DNA of 60,251 nt from a virus: IMG/VR virus record IMGVR_UViG_3300009160_000004, positions 1-60,251 of that record. The stretch is one strand, 5' to 3'. The notes beneath the pieces are model-generated. The model saw only the letters and a list, made by a program, of their open reading frames with translations, searched no databases and was not told where the DNA came from. Every line of letters starts with the position of its first letter. The first letter of the stretch is position 1. A program made the position numbers and the translations under genes. Shown one piece after another: positions 28,777-37,947 of the stretch.

Positions 28777-28825
28777 AAGAAAAAACCCGGGGGCGAGGAG
28801 GGACGGGGGTTGCCTCGCCCCCGGG
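28777..28825 (-). terminator. Rho-independent terminator between SSB and helicase genes
   Basis: A perfect 13-bp stem (28786-28798 with 28813-28825; CCCGGGGGCGAGG) with a 14-nt loop, followed on the minus strand by TTTTTTCTT and at once by the ATG of the helicase. It should reduce helicase transcription relative to SSB/ERF/exonuclease. Confidence 0.9.
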
Positions 28826-28831
28826 GAGCCA

Positions 28832-29161
28832 TCAGAAGGAGGCGAATTCCTCCTGGGGCTCTGAGCGCTTCCCTGCGCCCAGTAGCGTGAGCGAGCGAAC
28901 GGCCAAAACCATCTTTGACTTCTTCTGTCCGTCCTTCTCCCAGGACTGCTGATCCAGTTCGCCAGTCACGCAGACCTGACAGCCCTTAATCAGGTACTCC
29001 AGAACGCCACCGATGCGCCAGTGATCGCAGTCCAAGAACATGACCTTGTCCTTGCGGCCATTGACCGCGATGGAGTAACGACCCACCTCGGCCTCACCGA
29101 CCATCTTGGACTCAGCATCCTTAGTGATCCGCCCAGTAAACGTGCAGACATTCGTATCCAT
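28832..29161 (-). CDS. ssb: Single-stranded DNA-binding protein
   Basis: 109 aa OB-fold protein: NVCTFTGRITKDAESKM, then VGRYSIAVNGRKDKVMFLDC and GCQVCVTGELDQQSWEKDGQ. The short C-terminus (EPQEEFASF) is acidic with a terminal Phe, the usual protein-recruiting tip of SSBs. Located directly after the ERF gene, so it should coat ssDNA produced by the exonuclease. Confidence 0.88.
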   Translation of the reverse strand: MDTNVCTFTGRITKDAESKMVGEAEVGRYSIAVNGRKDKVMFLDCDHWRIGGVLEYLIKGCQVCVTGELDQQSWEKDGQKKSKMVLAVRSLTLLGAGKRSEPQEEFASF

Positions 29162-29163
29162 GG

Positions 29164-29799
29164 TTACGCCTCAACTTTCTGAAAGGTGTCATCAAACTTC
29201 TTCTGGATCCGTTCCAGAACCGCCTTCGGGCATGCCTTCTCCAGAACCCTCTGCTTCACCAACGAGACGACCTTCTTGGCCTCGTCCACGCTCTTGGCTT
29301 CCGCAAGTGCCTTGGTCGCCTTGCTCTCAATCTCCATCCCCTTGGTGACAACATCCGCCTCCGACGAGCGGGCCGTGTGCTGCACGGAGTTGCCGTCGTC
29401 GTCAGCCTCGCCGGAGAAACCTCCAGTGAGCGCCATGAGGAGCGTCCGCTTGCCATATGTCATCGCCGCACCGAAGCCCTGCATGTCGCCCTTCGGATTG
29501 ACAAGCGGAGCTACTCCAGAGATGTACTGCCCGCTGCTATGTCGGAGCGTGCCGACCAGCACCCACTGCGAGCCTGCGAGACCAGGACGAAAATCGGGAA
29601 GCGCAATCCCGTTCTTCGTCAGCGGGCCACGCAGGGACTCGCAGCATTGAGCAAACGAACTGAACTTGCTCCTGAAGTGCGGGTTCGCACTATCCAGAGC
29701 AACGGCCTGATACTCCGATTGAGCCTTGGCCAAAGCCTTCGTCAGTTCAGCCGTCTCCGGCGAACTACTTGGCCCAAGAATGAACTGGTTATCAATCAT
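29164..29799 (-). CDS. erf: ERF-family single-strand annealing protein
   Basis: 211 aa from ATG 29799 (GGAGG site; overlaps the exonuclease TGA). ALAKAQSEYQAVALDSANPH and FRSKFSSFAQCCESLRGPLT, the LTKNGIALPDF block, TLRHSSGQYISG, and AAMTYGKRTLLMALTGGF with GEADDDGN near the end are the typical order of ERF recombinases. It would anneal complementary ssDNA, enabling recombination, circularisation and repair. Confidence 0.92.
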   Translation of the reverse strand: MIDNQFILGPSSSPETAELTKALAKAQSEYQAVALDSANPHFRSKFSSFAQCCESLRGPLTKNGIALPDFRPGLAGSQWVLVGTLRHSSGQYISGVAPLVNPKGDMQGFGAAMTYGKRTLLMALTGGFSGEADDDGNSVQHTARSSEADVVTKGMEIESKATKALAEAKSVDEAKKVVSLVKQRVLEKACPKAVLERIQKKFDDTFQKVEA

Positions 29800-30644
29800 A
29801 GAAGCACCTCCTCCTTCTTCTGTGCCCACGGCGGAATCACTAACTCCGTGATCTCGCCAAACGTCGCGGGCGTGTAGATACCCGTCTCCCGTCGCAACCG
29901 AACTTCCTCCATGACTCGTTCCATCCGCCGGCCGGCTTCCTCAACCACTTCCTGTGGGAGGTAGAAGACTTGGCAGTCGAACGGCGGGACGCTGTGGACA
30001 AATACGAACGGCATCCGGAAGTGATCCATGCCCATCGCCATCGCGGCACGGACATACAACCACTCCTGTTCCGCATAGCCGTAGTCAAAGACGCTGCGGT
30101 ACAGCGCGTCCCACGGTGCGGAGGTGGACTTCAAATCCCACCAGTAGTCCTCTGCACAACCGTCCGGCCGCACCTTCACGCGGTGGCCGTTGAGGTCAAA
30201 GAAGACAGAGACCTGAGTCTCAACCGTCTCCTTCACGCACTTGCGTGCTGCGGGGTTCGCAAGCAGGGACTCCGCCATCGTCCGGAGTTTGAATGCGTAC
30301 TCCTCGTTGCACGGGATGCGACCGCTCGCGATGCACTCCGCCTCAAACTCCTTGTAAGCCTTGGTGCCACGCCGGCCGTCAACGCCCAGCACATCAACCG
30401 GGGCAATGGCCAGGAGCTTGTCCATCTCCCTGCCGTCGCAAATCTCCATGACGAGCGTGTCGAAGTCGGAGCCCAGGCTGGTGGCGCTGTTCCCCTCAAA
30501 GATTCTGTGGCCAAGGTCCAGCCACCTTTGAGCGAATCCACCACCCTTCAGTACCGCGACAAAAAAAGACCGCGAATCGAAATCGTTCTGTGCGAAGTAG
30601 TCGGCGTTCGCCATGCCGACAACCTTCCTTGGCAACGTGTCCAT
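29796..30644 (-). CDS. PD-(D/E)XK exonuclease partner of the ERF system
   Basis: 282 aa from ATG 30644 with TAGGAG upstream. VKVRPDGCAEDYWWDLKSTS (about residues 133-152) is the D ... D-x-K active site of RecE/Cas4/YqaJ-like nucleases; the N-terminal YFAQNDFDSRSFF and the later DYGYAEQEWLYVRAA (Gln/Tyr helix) are also typical. It should resect DNA ends to ssDNA for ERF. ATGA-type coupling with the ERF gene supports the pair. Confidence 0.87.
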   Translation of the reverse strand: MDTLPRKVVGMANADYFAQNDFDSRSFFVAVLKGGGFAQRWLDLGHRIFEGNSATSLGSDFDTLVMEICDGREMDKLLAIAPVDVLGVDGRRGTKAYKEFEAECIASGRIPCNEEYAFKLRTMAESLLANPAARKCVKETVETQVSVFFDLNGHRVKVRPDGCAEDYWWDLKSTSAPWDALYRSVFDYGYAEQEWLYVRAAMAMGMDHFRMPFVFVHSVPPFDCQVFYLPQEVVEEAGRRMERVMEEVRLRRETGIYTPATFGEITELVIPPWAQKKEEVLL

Positions 30645-30654
30645 ACGTTCACTC

Positions 30655-30882
30655 CTATTTCTTAGACCGAATCCTTTGCAAACGGCGGTAGGCGGCGATG
30701 AAATCGCCAAGCTGTCCCAAGGCCAGCAGGGTCAGTGCGAAGCCGGACCAGCGAAGAAAAATGAAGGTGGTCAGCGCGGCCAGATAGGCGGCGCTAAGAA
30801 TGGGGTAGTCACGGGAGAAAACCCCTGCCAGCCATGCGTAGACAACTGAGCTACGCGCGCGATTGGGGGGGGTTGAATCCAC
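30655..30882 (-). CDS. Membrane protein, 75 aa
   Basis: GTG 30882 chosen as the most plausible start. PILSAAYLAALTTFIFLRWS and GFALTLLALGQLGDFIAA form two hydrophobic helices, then a basic tail (RRLQRIRSKK). Two-helix topology with basic C-terminus fits a class II holin-like protein, but its place at the head of the recombination operon is unusual. The 5' end is uncertain. Confidence 0.6.
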   Translation of the reverse strand: MDSTPPNRARSSVVYAWLAGVFSRDYPILSAAYLAALTTFIFLRWSGFALTLLALGQLGDFIAAYRRLQRIRSKK

Positions 30883-30921
30883 TTTGTTGATGGGTATCTT
30901 CCCCGCCGTTAGGGCTACACC

Positions 30922-31743
30922 ATGAGCCTCCTGCAACTTGTCGAACTGTACTGCTGTCATGTTGGGGCCTCGCTGGGCTACCGCTGGCAGTTGATCGTTC
31001 TCGTCCGACGCCTTCCGTGGACGGTCACCGATTTGACCGTGCCCCAGATCGACGCCTACCTCACCAAAGCGCTGGAAAAACTTTCTCCAGCAACTGTCCA
31101 AAACCACCGCAGGATGCTTGGGACTCTCCGGAGATTCGCTCTCCGGGAGAATCTTGTGGTGGATCAATGTACACGCACGCTCCGCCGCGTCAAGACGATC
31201 TGCCCCAACCCGATTGCGTGGACCCAAGCGGAAATTTCGCACTTGGTGGAGGTCGCCCGCGAGATGCCGGGACGCACGGCCTACTGCAACCTGTGCGAGG
31301 TGCTGCCGGCCTACGTGATCGTGGCGTACACCACGGGGCTGCGAGCCGGGGATATGCTTGCGATCCGCCATGATCAGATTCGGGGTGACCGACTCTCCTT
31401 AGTCATTCGCAAGACAAACACGCCGCATGTGGCTGTGCTGACCGAGCAGTGCCTCGCCGCCATCCATGAGCTTCCCAGGCGAGGCGGGCGTATCTTTGGC
31501 GATCTGATCCCCTGCCGTCAACTCTCACGGCATTTTCGCCGCCTAGTCCTGCGGGCCGGGATGGCCGGAAGTAGCAAGTTTCTGCGGAGATCCAGCGCGA
31601 CTTTCGCTGAATTAAACGGGATAGACGCCACTGGACACCTGGGACACAGGACGGCCCAGATGAAAAGGCACTACGTCGATATGGCGATCATGTCGCAAAA
31701 TCGACGGGCCGTTCCCCCGCTAGAACTGGTTCACCACTCCTAG
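30922..31743 (+). CDS. int: Tyrosine recombinase (integrase-like)
   Basis: 273 aa. N-terminal SAM-like domain (LTVPQIDAYLTKALEKLSPA). Catalytic box I TTGLRAGD (Arg141), box II KFLRRSSAT (Arg222, with the usual first His replaced), LGHRT (His242) and RHYVD (nucleophile Tyr251). It lies alone on the plus strand between two leftward blocks and overlaps the end of the 31720 gene by 24 bp tail to tail. Either the integrase of a temperate phage or a dimer-resolving recombinase. The LRRSSAT box resembles integrases I recall from planctomycetes. Confidence 0.9.
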   Translation: MSLLQLVELYCCHVGASLGYRWQLIVLVRRLPWTVTDLTVPQIDAYLTKALEKLSPATVQNHRRMLGTLRRFALRENLVVDQCTRTLRRVKTICPNPIAWTQAEISHLVEVAREMPGRTAYCNLCEVLPAYVIVAYTTGLRAGDMLAIRHDQIRGDRLSLVIRKTNTPHVAVLTEQCLAAIHELPRRGGRIFGDLIPCRQLSRHFRRLVLRAGMAGSSKFLRRSSATFAELNGIDATGHLGHRTAQMKRHYVDMAIMSQNRRAVPPLELVHHS

Positions 31744-34700
31744 CATCTGGAGCGGATCCAGGTTGGCCTTCTTCTTCTCGCGAGCCCGCTTGGCGGCTTC
31801 GCTCTGGATGATGCGGTACAGCAAAATTTGTTGCTGTTGCTCACGCGGCATGGCCCGCAGGACATCTTCCGGAACGGTCAGGTTTTCGTACGTCCGCACC
31901 CCGGGGGTCGTGGAGAGCAAGTCGTTCAACGTCGCCCGCGCAGCCTTCTGCTTGCTCTGTTCGCGGTCGTAGTCGGTGACCTTTGCCCCAAGCGTATTGT
32001 TGATGAGCAACTTCAGCGCACGTTCTGTCGGGGAGAGTCGGTTGTCTCGCAGTGTGCGGTAGATCGAATTCAACTTTGACCCACCGGGAACGAAGTTGAC
32101 CGCAAGCTGTTCAATCGGCCGACCAATCGGCCCCAAGTCTTGCTCCAGCACAGAATACAGATCGGACAGTTCTCGGCCGGTATACAACTGGCGATTGAGG
32201 ATCATCTCTAGCGGCGCTTTGATGACCGGGTTGAGCTGCCCAAGAAGGTTCATGCCCGTGCGGCGAGCAGTGTCGTACGCCCGCTGGGGGAAAGTGTTCC
32301 CAACGCCGGGTGACACAAGGTTGACGAGCGACTCATAGGGGAGATCGATGTTCGTCAGGACTCGCTGGAGGTTTTCTGTCGGAGCGCCTGGGATCTGGAT
32401 CGAAGCACTTTGCCGCAGATACTCTGGCAGAAAGGAATCTTCCGTTTGCTCTGACCCCCGGTTGATGGCCCGCATCGTTTGGCCCTGCAAGCCGCCAGGG
32501 CGGTACAGAAGGTTCTCTGCAACCAGAGGCGCGATGCCGCGCGGGTAGGAGTAGAACGGGATAACCGTCTTTAGCTTTCTCTCAAAGTTGGTGTACGCCT
32601 GCGGAGAGTAATCCACCTGCGTGCGCAACACATTCTCTGCCGCAGCGTCTGGGTTGGCGCCTTGCCGCACCATTTCAATCCAATTGCCGATACGGTTGGC
32701 GTCTTCCACTCGCTTGCCAGCACGCTCATGCAGACGCAGTAATGGGTTGAGGGTTTCGGATGGGGCCTGCCGGCCGGAGGCAGCGCCAGCAAAATCGACC
32801 CCTCGCACCGCCCCGAGACTGGAGAGCCAGTTCCTCCAGGTTCGCTTTGGGTCATAGACTGCCCCCTTTCCAAACAGAACCGGCTCTTGCGTCTCCATGC
32901 CGGGAACGATGTTGCGGGTCTCGGCAGCGCCCTCTTCGATAAGGCCACCCCCCAATTTGCCGCGTGCCATGTCAGCAAGCGCAGTCTGGATCAGTTCTTC
33001 CGGATCAGTAATGTGCTGGTAGCGAGGTGCGTTACGAAGCCTTTGGTACAGCCGTTCGTAGTTGCCAGCGCCAACATCGACGCCGGCACGCATGGAGAAA
33101 GCAAGCTCTAGGGGGCTTGCCCCACCACGCATGAGCGAGGCAAGGTAGCCCGAATACAAGTTGCGGGTGTGGTAGGCCGGGTTCGCCAGTGCGCCGATCT
33201 TAAAAGCATTGGTAAACGAGCGGTACACATTCCCCAAGAGCGAGGACGGGTCTGCCTTAGGAAGCGGCGAGATCGCCTGGAGGTCTTTGATGACTGTCTC
33301 TGGGATAGACAGTTCGTCAATGCTCCGGCCAGACAGCCGCGACTCCAGCACCTCCCGCAGGCGCGTCTTGTCGAACCCCAAGCCTTCCGCTGCCTTCAAA
33401 AGATTGACCGCTCCGCCGCCCGTCATTTGGTCTGCCGGGATGTCAGAGGCTGCGCGAGTAAACGTATCTAGGATGACGTTGGCGTTGGCCTCGCTGCGGC
33501 CACCCCCTACGCCGTACCGCATTAAATCGTTGAGCGTGGAGTTGTCGAACAACCCGAGATTATTGGAAGCGAACTGCCTGTCGGCCGTGCGGAGAAGGTC
33601 GCCTAGCTGGACCTTCATGCGGCTAGAGTTTTGCAGCAGACGGTCCAGTTTGCCTTGCCCAGCCTTACGGTCGGCCGCGACCAGCGTGGGGTCCGACAGA
33701 TAGGCACGGATGGATTCGATGGTATTGCCTTCGCGGTCGGCCACCCGTTCATAGGGAAGTTCGACCGGCGAGCGGCGAAGGTTGTAGACATCATCGCGGC
33801 GCAGCGTGTTGAACGCTTCGTCAATGATGCTTGGGATCTGGTCATCGCTTGCACCGTACAGCCTGTCGCGCAACGCGGCTCCGGCATCGCCGGCCATCAA
33901 TCGCCGCAGTGTTTCGGAGCGGCGATCCAAATCCAAATATGGATTGCGGGAACGGCCCACAAGATCGCTGACCGAATACACGCGCTGGCCTCGGTCGTAC
34001 GCCGACTCCGCACGCCCCAACTTCCCTGGAGGCAAGGGAGCAGATTGGTCAGTGGCGAACCGCACGGCCTGACTGGGGAAATAGCCAGTGTCGTATACGC
34101 TGGCGGCGTTTGGGGTTTGCAGCCCAAGGCTGCTGCGTCTGGTTTGAGCGTCGGCTAACTGATCTCGCAGCCATGAGCGATAGTCGCTCCACGCAGGAAC
34201 AGAATCGATTAGCCGCACAGCTTCTTGGTCCACTAGATTGGCCATGCGGCCTGGGTCTAGTTGCGCTTCGATTGTGTCTCGGAGGGCATTCTGCACACGC
34301 GGGTTGGCAAAGGGCAGTGCCCCATCCGGTTGCGCTGCCGTGGCCTGCTGCCACTGCCACGCCGCACTCTCGCGCAAATTCCGCTCATTGGCCTTGGCGT
34401 CGGCAACCGCTTGCCGTGCCCGCCATTGGTCATCGGGATCCAGTCGCTCTAGCACCGTTGGGTCGAATGCCCGCGTCATGCGGTTAACTACTGGCGCCGT
34501 GTATGGGTTGCGCTTTAGATCGTCTCCAAAGCGGTCTAGCGTCCTGCCAACAACCTTGGCGGCGTCAACTCCCAAGAGAGTGCCACTCTCAAATCCAGGG
34601 ATCCTGGCCTCGGCCAATCCAGCGAGCGGCTGATCCAGCAGGGCATCCATATCCAAGCCCTTGCCACGCGCAGCCTGCGAGAAGCGTTGGGCGGCGTCGG

Positions 34701-35280
34701 GCAAGTCTGAGTCGGCAATGAGTTGCCGCGCAGTCGTTGACGCCCCAAACTCGCGGATGCCTTTGCCCTGCTTGTTCGCAAGTAGGGATGCATTCTCTAG
34801 CAGGCCGGCACGCTGTGCAGTTCTGCCGGCCGTACCGTACGCTCCACGGCCCAGAATCGAAAAAGGATTCAGGTACGTGAGCGGGTCAGTGATCATTTCG
34901 ACACCCAAGCCGCCCGCAAAGTTCAGCCAGTTGTCTTCATCACCAGCCAAACCATACTGGCGTGCCAAGTCTCTGCCTGACACTCGCTCTTCGCTGGAGC
35001 CTAAGACGGATAATGGCTTGCCGGCCAGGATGCCCCGCGCTAACGCGCCTGGGGTATCCAGCAAGTATCCCAGCCCAGACAGCCCGCTGGCGCCGTAGTC
35101 CGCAAGCGAGCGGAGCATGCCACGCTTCTCTTCCTCTGGCATGAGGTCGGAGATGGTGGGCTTACGCCTGATGGGCATCAGGCCAATCGGATCGATCTCT
35201 TCGTCGGGCTCCGGCAGCATTCCTGCTTGGAGCGTTTGGTAGGGATCGAAGATGTCGAAGAGCGGGGATCGGATAGCCAT
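31720..35280 (-). CDS. Very large probable internal virion (ejection) protein, 1186 aa
   Basis: Long, mostly helical, with hydrophobic patches (GASGLSGLGYLLDTPGALAR near residue 64). The region about 920-990 (YSPQAYTNFERKLKTVIPFY then SYPRGIAPLVAENL) matches the 'xxVPFYxFxRxNxP' block that I associate with LPD38-type large phage polyvalent or internal proteins. YHTRNLYSGYLASLMRGG lies upstream of it. Such proteins travel with phage DNA into the cell. No lytic transglycosylase motif recognised. Confidence 0.72.
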   Translation of the reverse strand: MAIRSPLFDIFDPYQTLQAGMLPEPDEEIDPIGLMPIRRKPTISDLMPEEEKRGMLRSLADYGASGLSGLGYLLDTPGALARGILAGKPLSVLGSSEERVSGRDLARQYGLAGDEDNWLNFAGGLGVEMITDPLTYLNPFSILGRGAYGTAGRTAQRAGLLENASLLANKQGKGIREFGASTTARQLIADSDLPDAAQRFSQAARGKGLDMDALLDQPLAGLAEARIPGFESGTLLGVDAAKVVGRTLDRFGDDLKRNPYTAPVVNRMTRAFDPTVLERLDPDDQWRARQAVADAKANERNLRESAAWQWQQATAAQPDGALPFANPRVQNALRDTIEAQLDPGRMANLVDQEAVRLIDSVPAWSDYRSWLRDQLADAQTRRSSLGLQTPNAASVYDTGYFPSQAVRFATDQSAPLPPGKLGRAESAYDRGQRVYSVSDLVGRSRNPYLDLDRRSETLRRLMAGDAGAALRDRLYGASDDQIPSIIDEAFNTLRRDDVYNLRRSPVELPYERVADREGNTIESIRAYLSDPTLVAADRKAGQGKLDRLLQNSSRMKVQLGDLLRTADRQFASNNLGLFDNSTLNDLMRYGVGGGRSEANANVILDTFTRAASDIPADQMTGGGAVNLLKAAEGLGFDKTRLREVLESRLSGRSIDELSIPETVIKDLQAISPLPKADPSSLLGNVYRSFTNAFKIGALANPAYHTRNLYSGYLASLMRGGASPLELAFSMRAGVDVGAGNYERLYQRLRNAPRYQHITDPEELIQTALADMARGKLGGGLIEEGAAETRNIVPGMETQEPVLFGKGAVYDPKRTWRNWLSSLGAVRGVDFAGAASGRQAPSETLNPLLRLHERAGKRVEDANRIGNWIEMVRQGANPDAAAENVLRTQVDYSPQAYTNFERKLKTVIPFYSYPRGIAPLVAENLLYRPGGLQGQTMRAINRGSEQTEDSFLPEYLRQSASIQIPGAPTENLQRVLTNIDLPYESLVNLVSPGVGNTFPQRAYDTARRTGMNLLGQLNPVIKAPLEMILNRQLYTGRELSDLYSVLEQDLGPIGRPIEQLAVNFVPGGSKLNSIYRTLRDNRLSPTERALKLLINNTLGAKVTDYDREQSKQKAARATLNDLLSTTPGVRTYENLTVPEDVLRAMPREQQQQILLYRIIQSEAAKRAREKKKANLDPLQMLGVVNQF

Positions 35281-36752
35281 TAGACGCCCGGCGGGCGACT
35301 TGGCGCCGCAAGCGGGACTCGCGGGTTAATGGGGTTGGGAGTCGGGCCGACGCCAGTTGGGGGCGTTGATCCATCCGCCCCAGGCCGACCAATGCCGAAC
35401 CAAGAACGGCGGTTCATGTACCGATACGCCAACTCCTCTGCTTCGGGTCGGCGCAGGTTGTAGGGCGGCTTCATCAGGGCGTCAGCCATGGAACTGGAAT
35501 CGCCAGTGTTAACGCCAAAAGTTCCGGTGTCCATGCTTTCCGCAAGGCGACCCAACTCAGCCTGACCCTCCGGCGTCTCTGGCTTGCCGGCGGCAATGTC
35601 CTGCGCACCGGCTGCGGCGGGATTGGCCTCTCTGGCTCGTTGCTCAAACATGGCCCGCTGTTCTGGCGTGGCCATGGGGTTGTTGGTGAGGAAAGCCGTC
35701 ATTGCGGACTGGGCCATCCTGCCGGCGGTGGCGGCGTTTGTGGCATCGACAGCAGCCGCACGATCCCCACCCGGCAGCATGTAACGCAGCGATGAGTTGC
35801 GCTGATCTAGCGGCATGTGCATCAGCGCATTGGTGACTGCCTTGCTGCCGATTGTCGGCTGACCGCCAGCCAACATGGCCTGCGCCTTCCATGATGCACG
35901 CCGAGCAATTGCGTCGTCGTCCGCAGCACCCTGCGCCGCGAGCCGCAATTGGTCGATGTCCATTCCCTGTGCTTGCGCAGACGGGATCCCGGCGCGTCTG
36001 GCTAAACGGCGCTTGTCAACGCCTTCGATTTGCTTGGCCTGTCGATCACCGGGGCGATAAACGGTCTGCATGCCAAGCGGCGATGGCACCGTTTTAGTCT
36101 TCCAGCCGGCGTCAGTCAGGTCTTGGCGTTCGCCGGATCGCCCCGCCGCCCCAGGAAAGCGGTTGGGGTTTTCGCCGGTAATCGAACCCGGGGGATACCC
36201 AACTGAGTATCCGACAGAGCCATCGGGATTCAGGACGGGGACCATTCCGCGTGCAGCCATGGCCCTGTCTTTGGGCGATGGCTTGTATTCTTTGCGACCG
36301 CCGTCCCACTCGCGAGTCGTGTAGTCCTCAATGGCTTCGGGGTCGTTAATCATTCCCGGCTCTGGGACGGGGCCACCAAACGGCATGCGGGGCGCCGGGA
36401 CGCGCTGGTATCCCGGGCCCGCCTCCTGCTCAGAGCGACTGGCCAGAACTTCGGCGTTCGTCAACGTCCGGTCGTATCCAGGCCGTCCGGCGCCTGGGTA
36501 TGGACCGGCGAGACCAGCATCGTCGCCAACCGCAGACTGCGGCGCACCGGCCATGCCGTCCGAGAGATCGGCGGGGGATGATGGAGACTGTTGTGCGCGG
36601 GCAATATCGCGAGCCGATACGGACTCCGCTGTCTCGCGGCTAGCTCCACCCCGCAGGAGGCTATCACGCAGAATGACATGCGCGCCCTCAGTGCCGTGTT
36701 CCTCAATAACGCGGCGAACTTTAGCGAGCGTAGCTGGGTCGGTGGAAACCAT
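35280..36752 (-). CDS. Probable internal virion protein, 490 aa
   Basis: TAATG-coupled with neighbours. Pro/Gly/Arg-rich first half (for example PYPGAGRPGYDRTLTNAEVL), helical Ala-rich second half (TNAATAGRMAQSAMTAFLTN). Low-complexity linkers and its place directly upstream of the 1186-aa gene suggest an internal or ejection protein. No recognised domain. Confidence 0.7.
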   Translation of the reverse strand: MVSTDPATLAKVRRVIEEHGTEGAHVILRDSLLRGGASRETAESVSARDIARAQQSPSSPADLSDGMAGAPQSAVGDDAGLAGPYPGAGRPGYDRTLTNAEVLASRSEQEAGPGYQRVPAPRMPFGGPVPEPGMINDPEAIEDYTTREWDGGRKEYKPSPKDRAMAARGMVPVLNPDGSVGYSVGYPPGSITGENPNRFPGAAGRSGERQDLTDAGWKTKTVPSPLGMQTVYRPGDRQAKQIEGVDKRRLARRAGIPSAQAQGMDIDQLRLAAQGAADDDAIARRASWKAQAMLAGGQPTIGSKAVTNALMHMPLDQRNSSLRYMLPGGDRAAAVDATNAATAGRMAQSAMTAFLTNNPMATPEQRAMFEQRAREANPAAAGAQDIAAGKPETPEGQAELGRLAESMDTGTFGVNTGDSSSMADALMKPPYNLRRPEAEELAYRYMNRRSWFGIGRPGADGSTPPTGVGPTPNPINPRVPLAAPSRPPGV

Positions 36753-37687
36753 TAGCGCCTCATCTGGGGGTATCGCAGCTTCATCCGCTGCTCGCGTTTG
36801 TATTCCTCTGACTCCGGTGGGTAGAAGGAGTCCATCGCCTGTCCGGTCTTGGCGTCACGGATGGACACCACCTGACCGCGCAGGGCTGCGATCTCTTCGG
36901 GCGTCAGCGTCTCCGGCATGACGCTGGGCGTCGAAGCCGGGATCGGACGTTGTTCAGCCACCAGATCGGCCGTATCCATGGGCGAGAAGTCCGTCAGGCC
37001 CAGGTCCGCATTGGATAGAGTGACAGGAGCGAACCGCTCTTGGGGGATCGGCATGTCATCGACCGGCAGCATGTCTACGTTAGGAGCGACGAAGTCCATC
37101 AGAGGATCACTGGCCGGCGGCATGTCAGGAGCGGGGGCATTTGCCACGCTCGCATCGTCGCCTTGGAAACGACCAACGGTGTCCGACATCATTCCGCCCA
37201 TGCCCGCAGCACCGGCAATCGCAGCGGCAGTCGCCATACGCTCTGCCTGCTGTGCAGCAGCAGCACTGTCGATGCCTTCTTGTGCGGCAGACAGAATGTC
37301 ATCGCGGCGGATGCGGTTGAGGTCGGTGTTCTGGTTGCGGAGGTTCAGCGTCCGGCCGGAGGCCAGTTGGTTGAACGACGAATTCGACTTGTCGTAGTCC
37401 AGGCCACGGTTGTAGCTGGGGAACGATGTCGGCTCCATGGCCGGGATGTCTTGGTTGGCAAGGCCGCGCAACGACATGCCGATATTAGGATTCCGCGAGA
37501 CAGGCGGATCGAAACCCCGCAACGCCTGAACGACGCCCATGCTCTCAGGGTCAAAGGACACAGAGCGAAGAGCGGATTCGACGGCATCGGCGGAATCCAT
37601 CCGGCCGGCGGCACGCAGGGCAGCGGCGGCGTCCTGCATCTGGAGCATTTCCACAACAGTGCGCGGAGCGCGAAACGGCATAGCCAT
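36752..37687 (-). CDS. Virion-region protein, 311 aa
   Basis: Helical N-terminus (TVVEMLQMQDAAAALRAAGR), central AAAQQAERMATAAAIAGAAG stretch that could associate with membrane, and Met/Pro-rich acidic C-terminal half. Coupled to the genes on both sides. No family recognised; likely internal virion component. Confidence 0.7.
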   Translation of the reverse strand: MAMPFRAPRTVVEMLQMQDAAAALRAAGRMDSADAVESALRSVSFDPESMGVVQALRGFDPPVSRNPNIGMSLRGLANQDIPAMEPTSFPSYNRGLDYDKSNSSFNQLASGRTLNLRNQNTDLNRIRRDDILSAAQEGIDSAAAAQQAERMATAAAIAGAAGMGGMMSDTVGRFQGDDASVANAPAPDMPPASDPLMDFVAPNVDMLPVDDMPIPQERFAPVTLSNADLGLTDFSPMDTADLVAEQRPIPASTPSVMPETLTPEEIAALRGQVVSIRDAKTGQAMDSFYPPESEEYKREQRMKLRYPQMRR

Positions 37688-37947
37688 TATTTCTTCCCCT
37701 TCTTGGGCATGTCAGCCAACTTGCCGTCCAACGGAAGGTCTTCGTCCTCCACCATGGGCGTATTCGGCTTGCCGTGCATCTCTTCGTCCAGGTCGGCAAG
37801 ATCGTTCTTGGGAGGTTTCTTGGATTTGTTTTCCAAGCCATCCATGATCTCTTCCGCTTCCGCGTCGGAGGCGGTCAGTAGTTTCTTCACCATGCGCCGC
37901 AGGGCAGCGTTAGTGAGGTCTTCCAGGTCTAGGTCGATCTTGGCCAT
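37687..37947 (-). CDS. Small charged protein, 86 aa
   Basis: Starts MAKIDLDLEDLTNAALRRMV; Lys/Asp/Glu-rich with a poly-charged tail (KLADMPKKGKK). Helical, possibly disordered C-terminal half. TAATG-coupled. Unknown role within the virion operon. Confidence 0.7.
   Translation of the reverse strand: MAKIDLDLEDLTNAALRRMVKKLLTASDAEAEEIMDGLENKSKKPPKNDLADLDEEMHGKPNTPMVEDEDLPLDGKLADMPKKGKK

Noticed and set aside
30655-31371. 238-codon minus frame under the integrase gene
   Set aside because: Only its last 75 codons (from GTG 30882) look like protein; the rest is antisense to the tyrosine recombinase catalytic domain.
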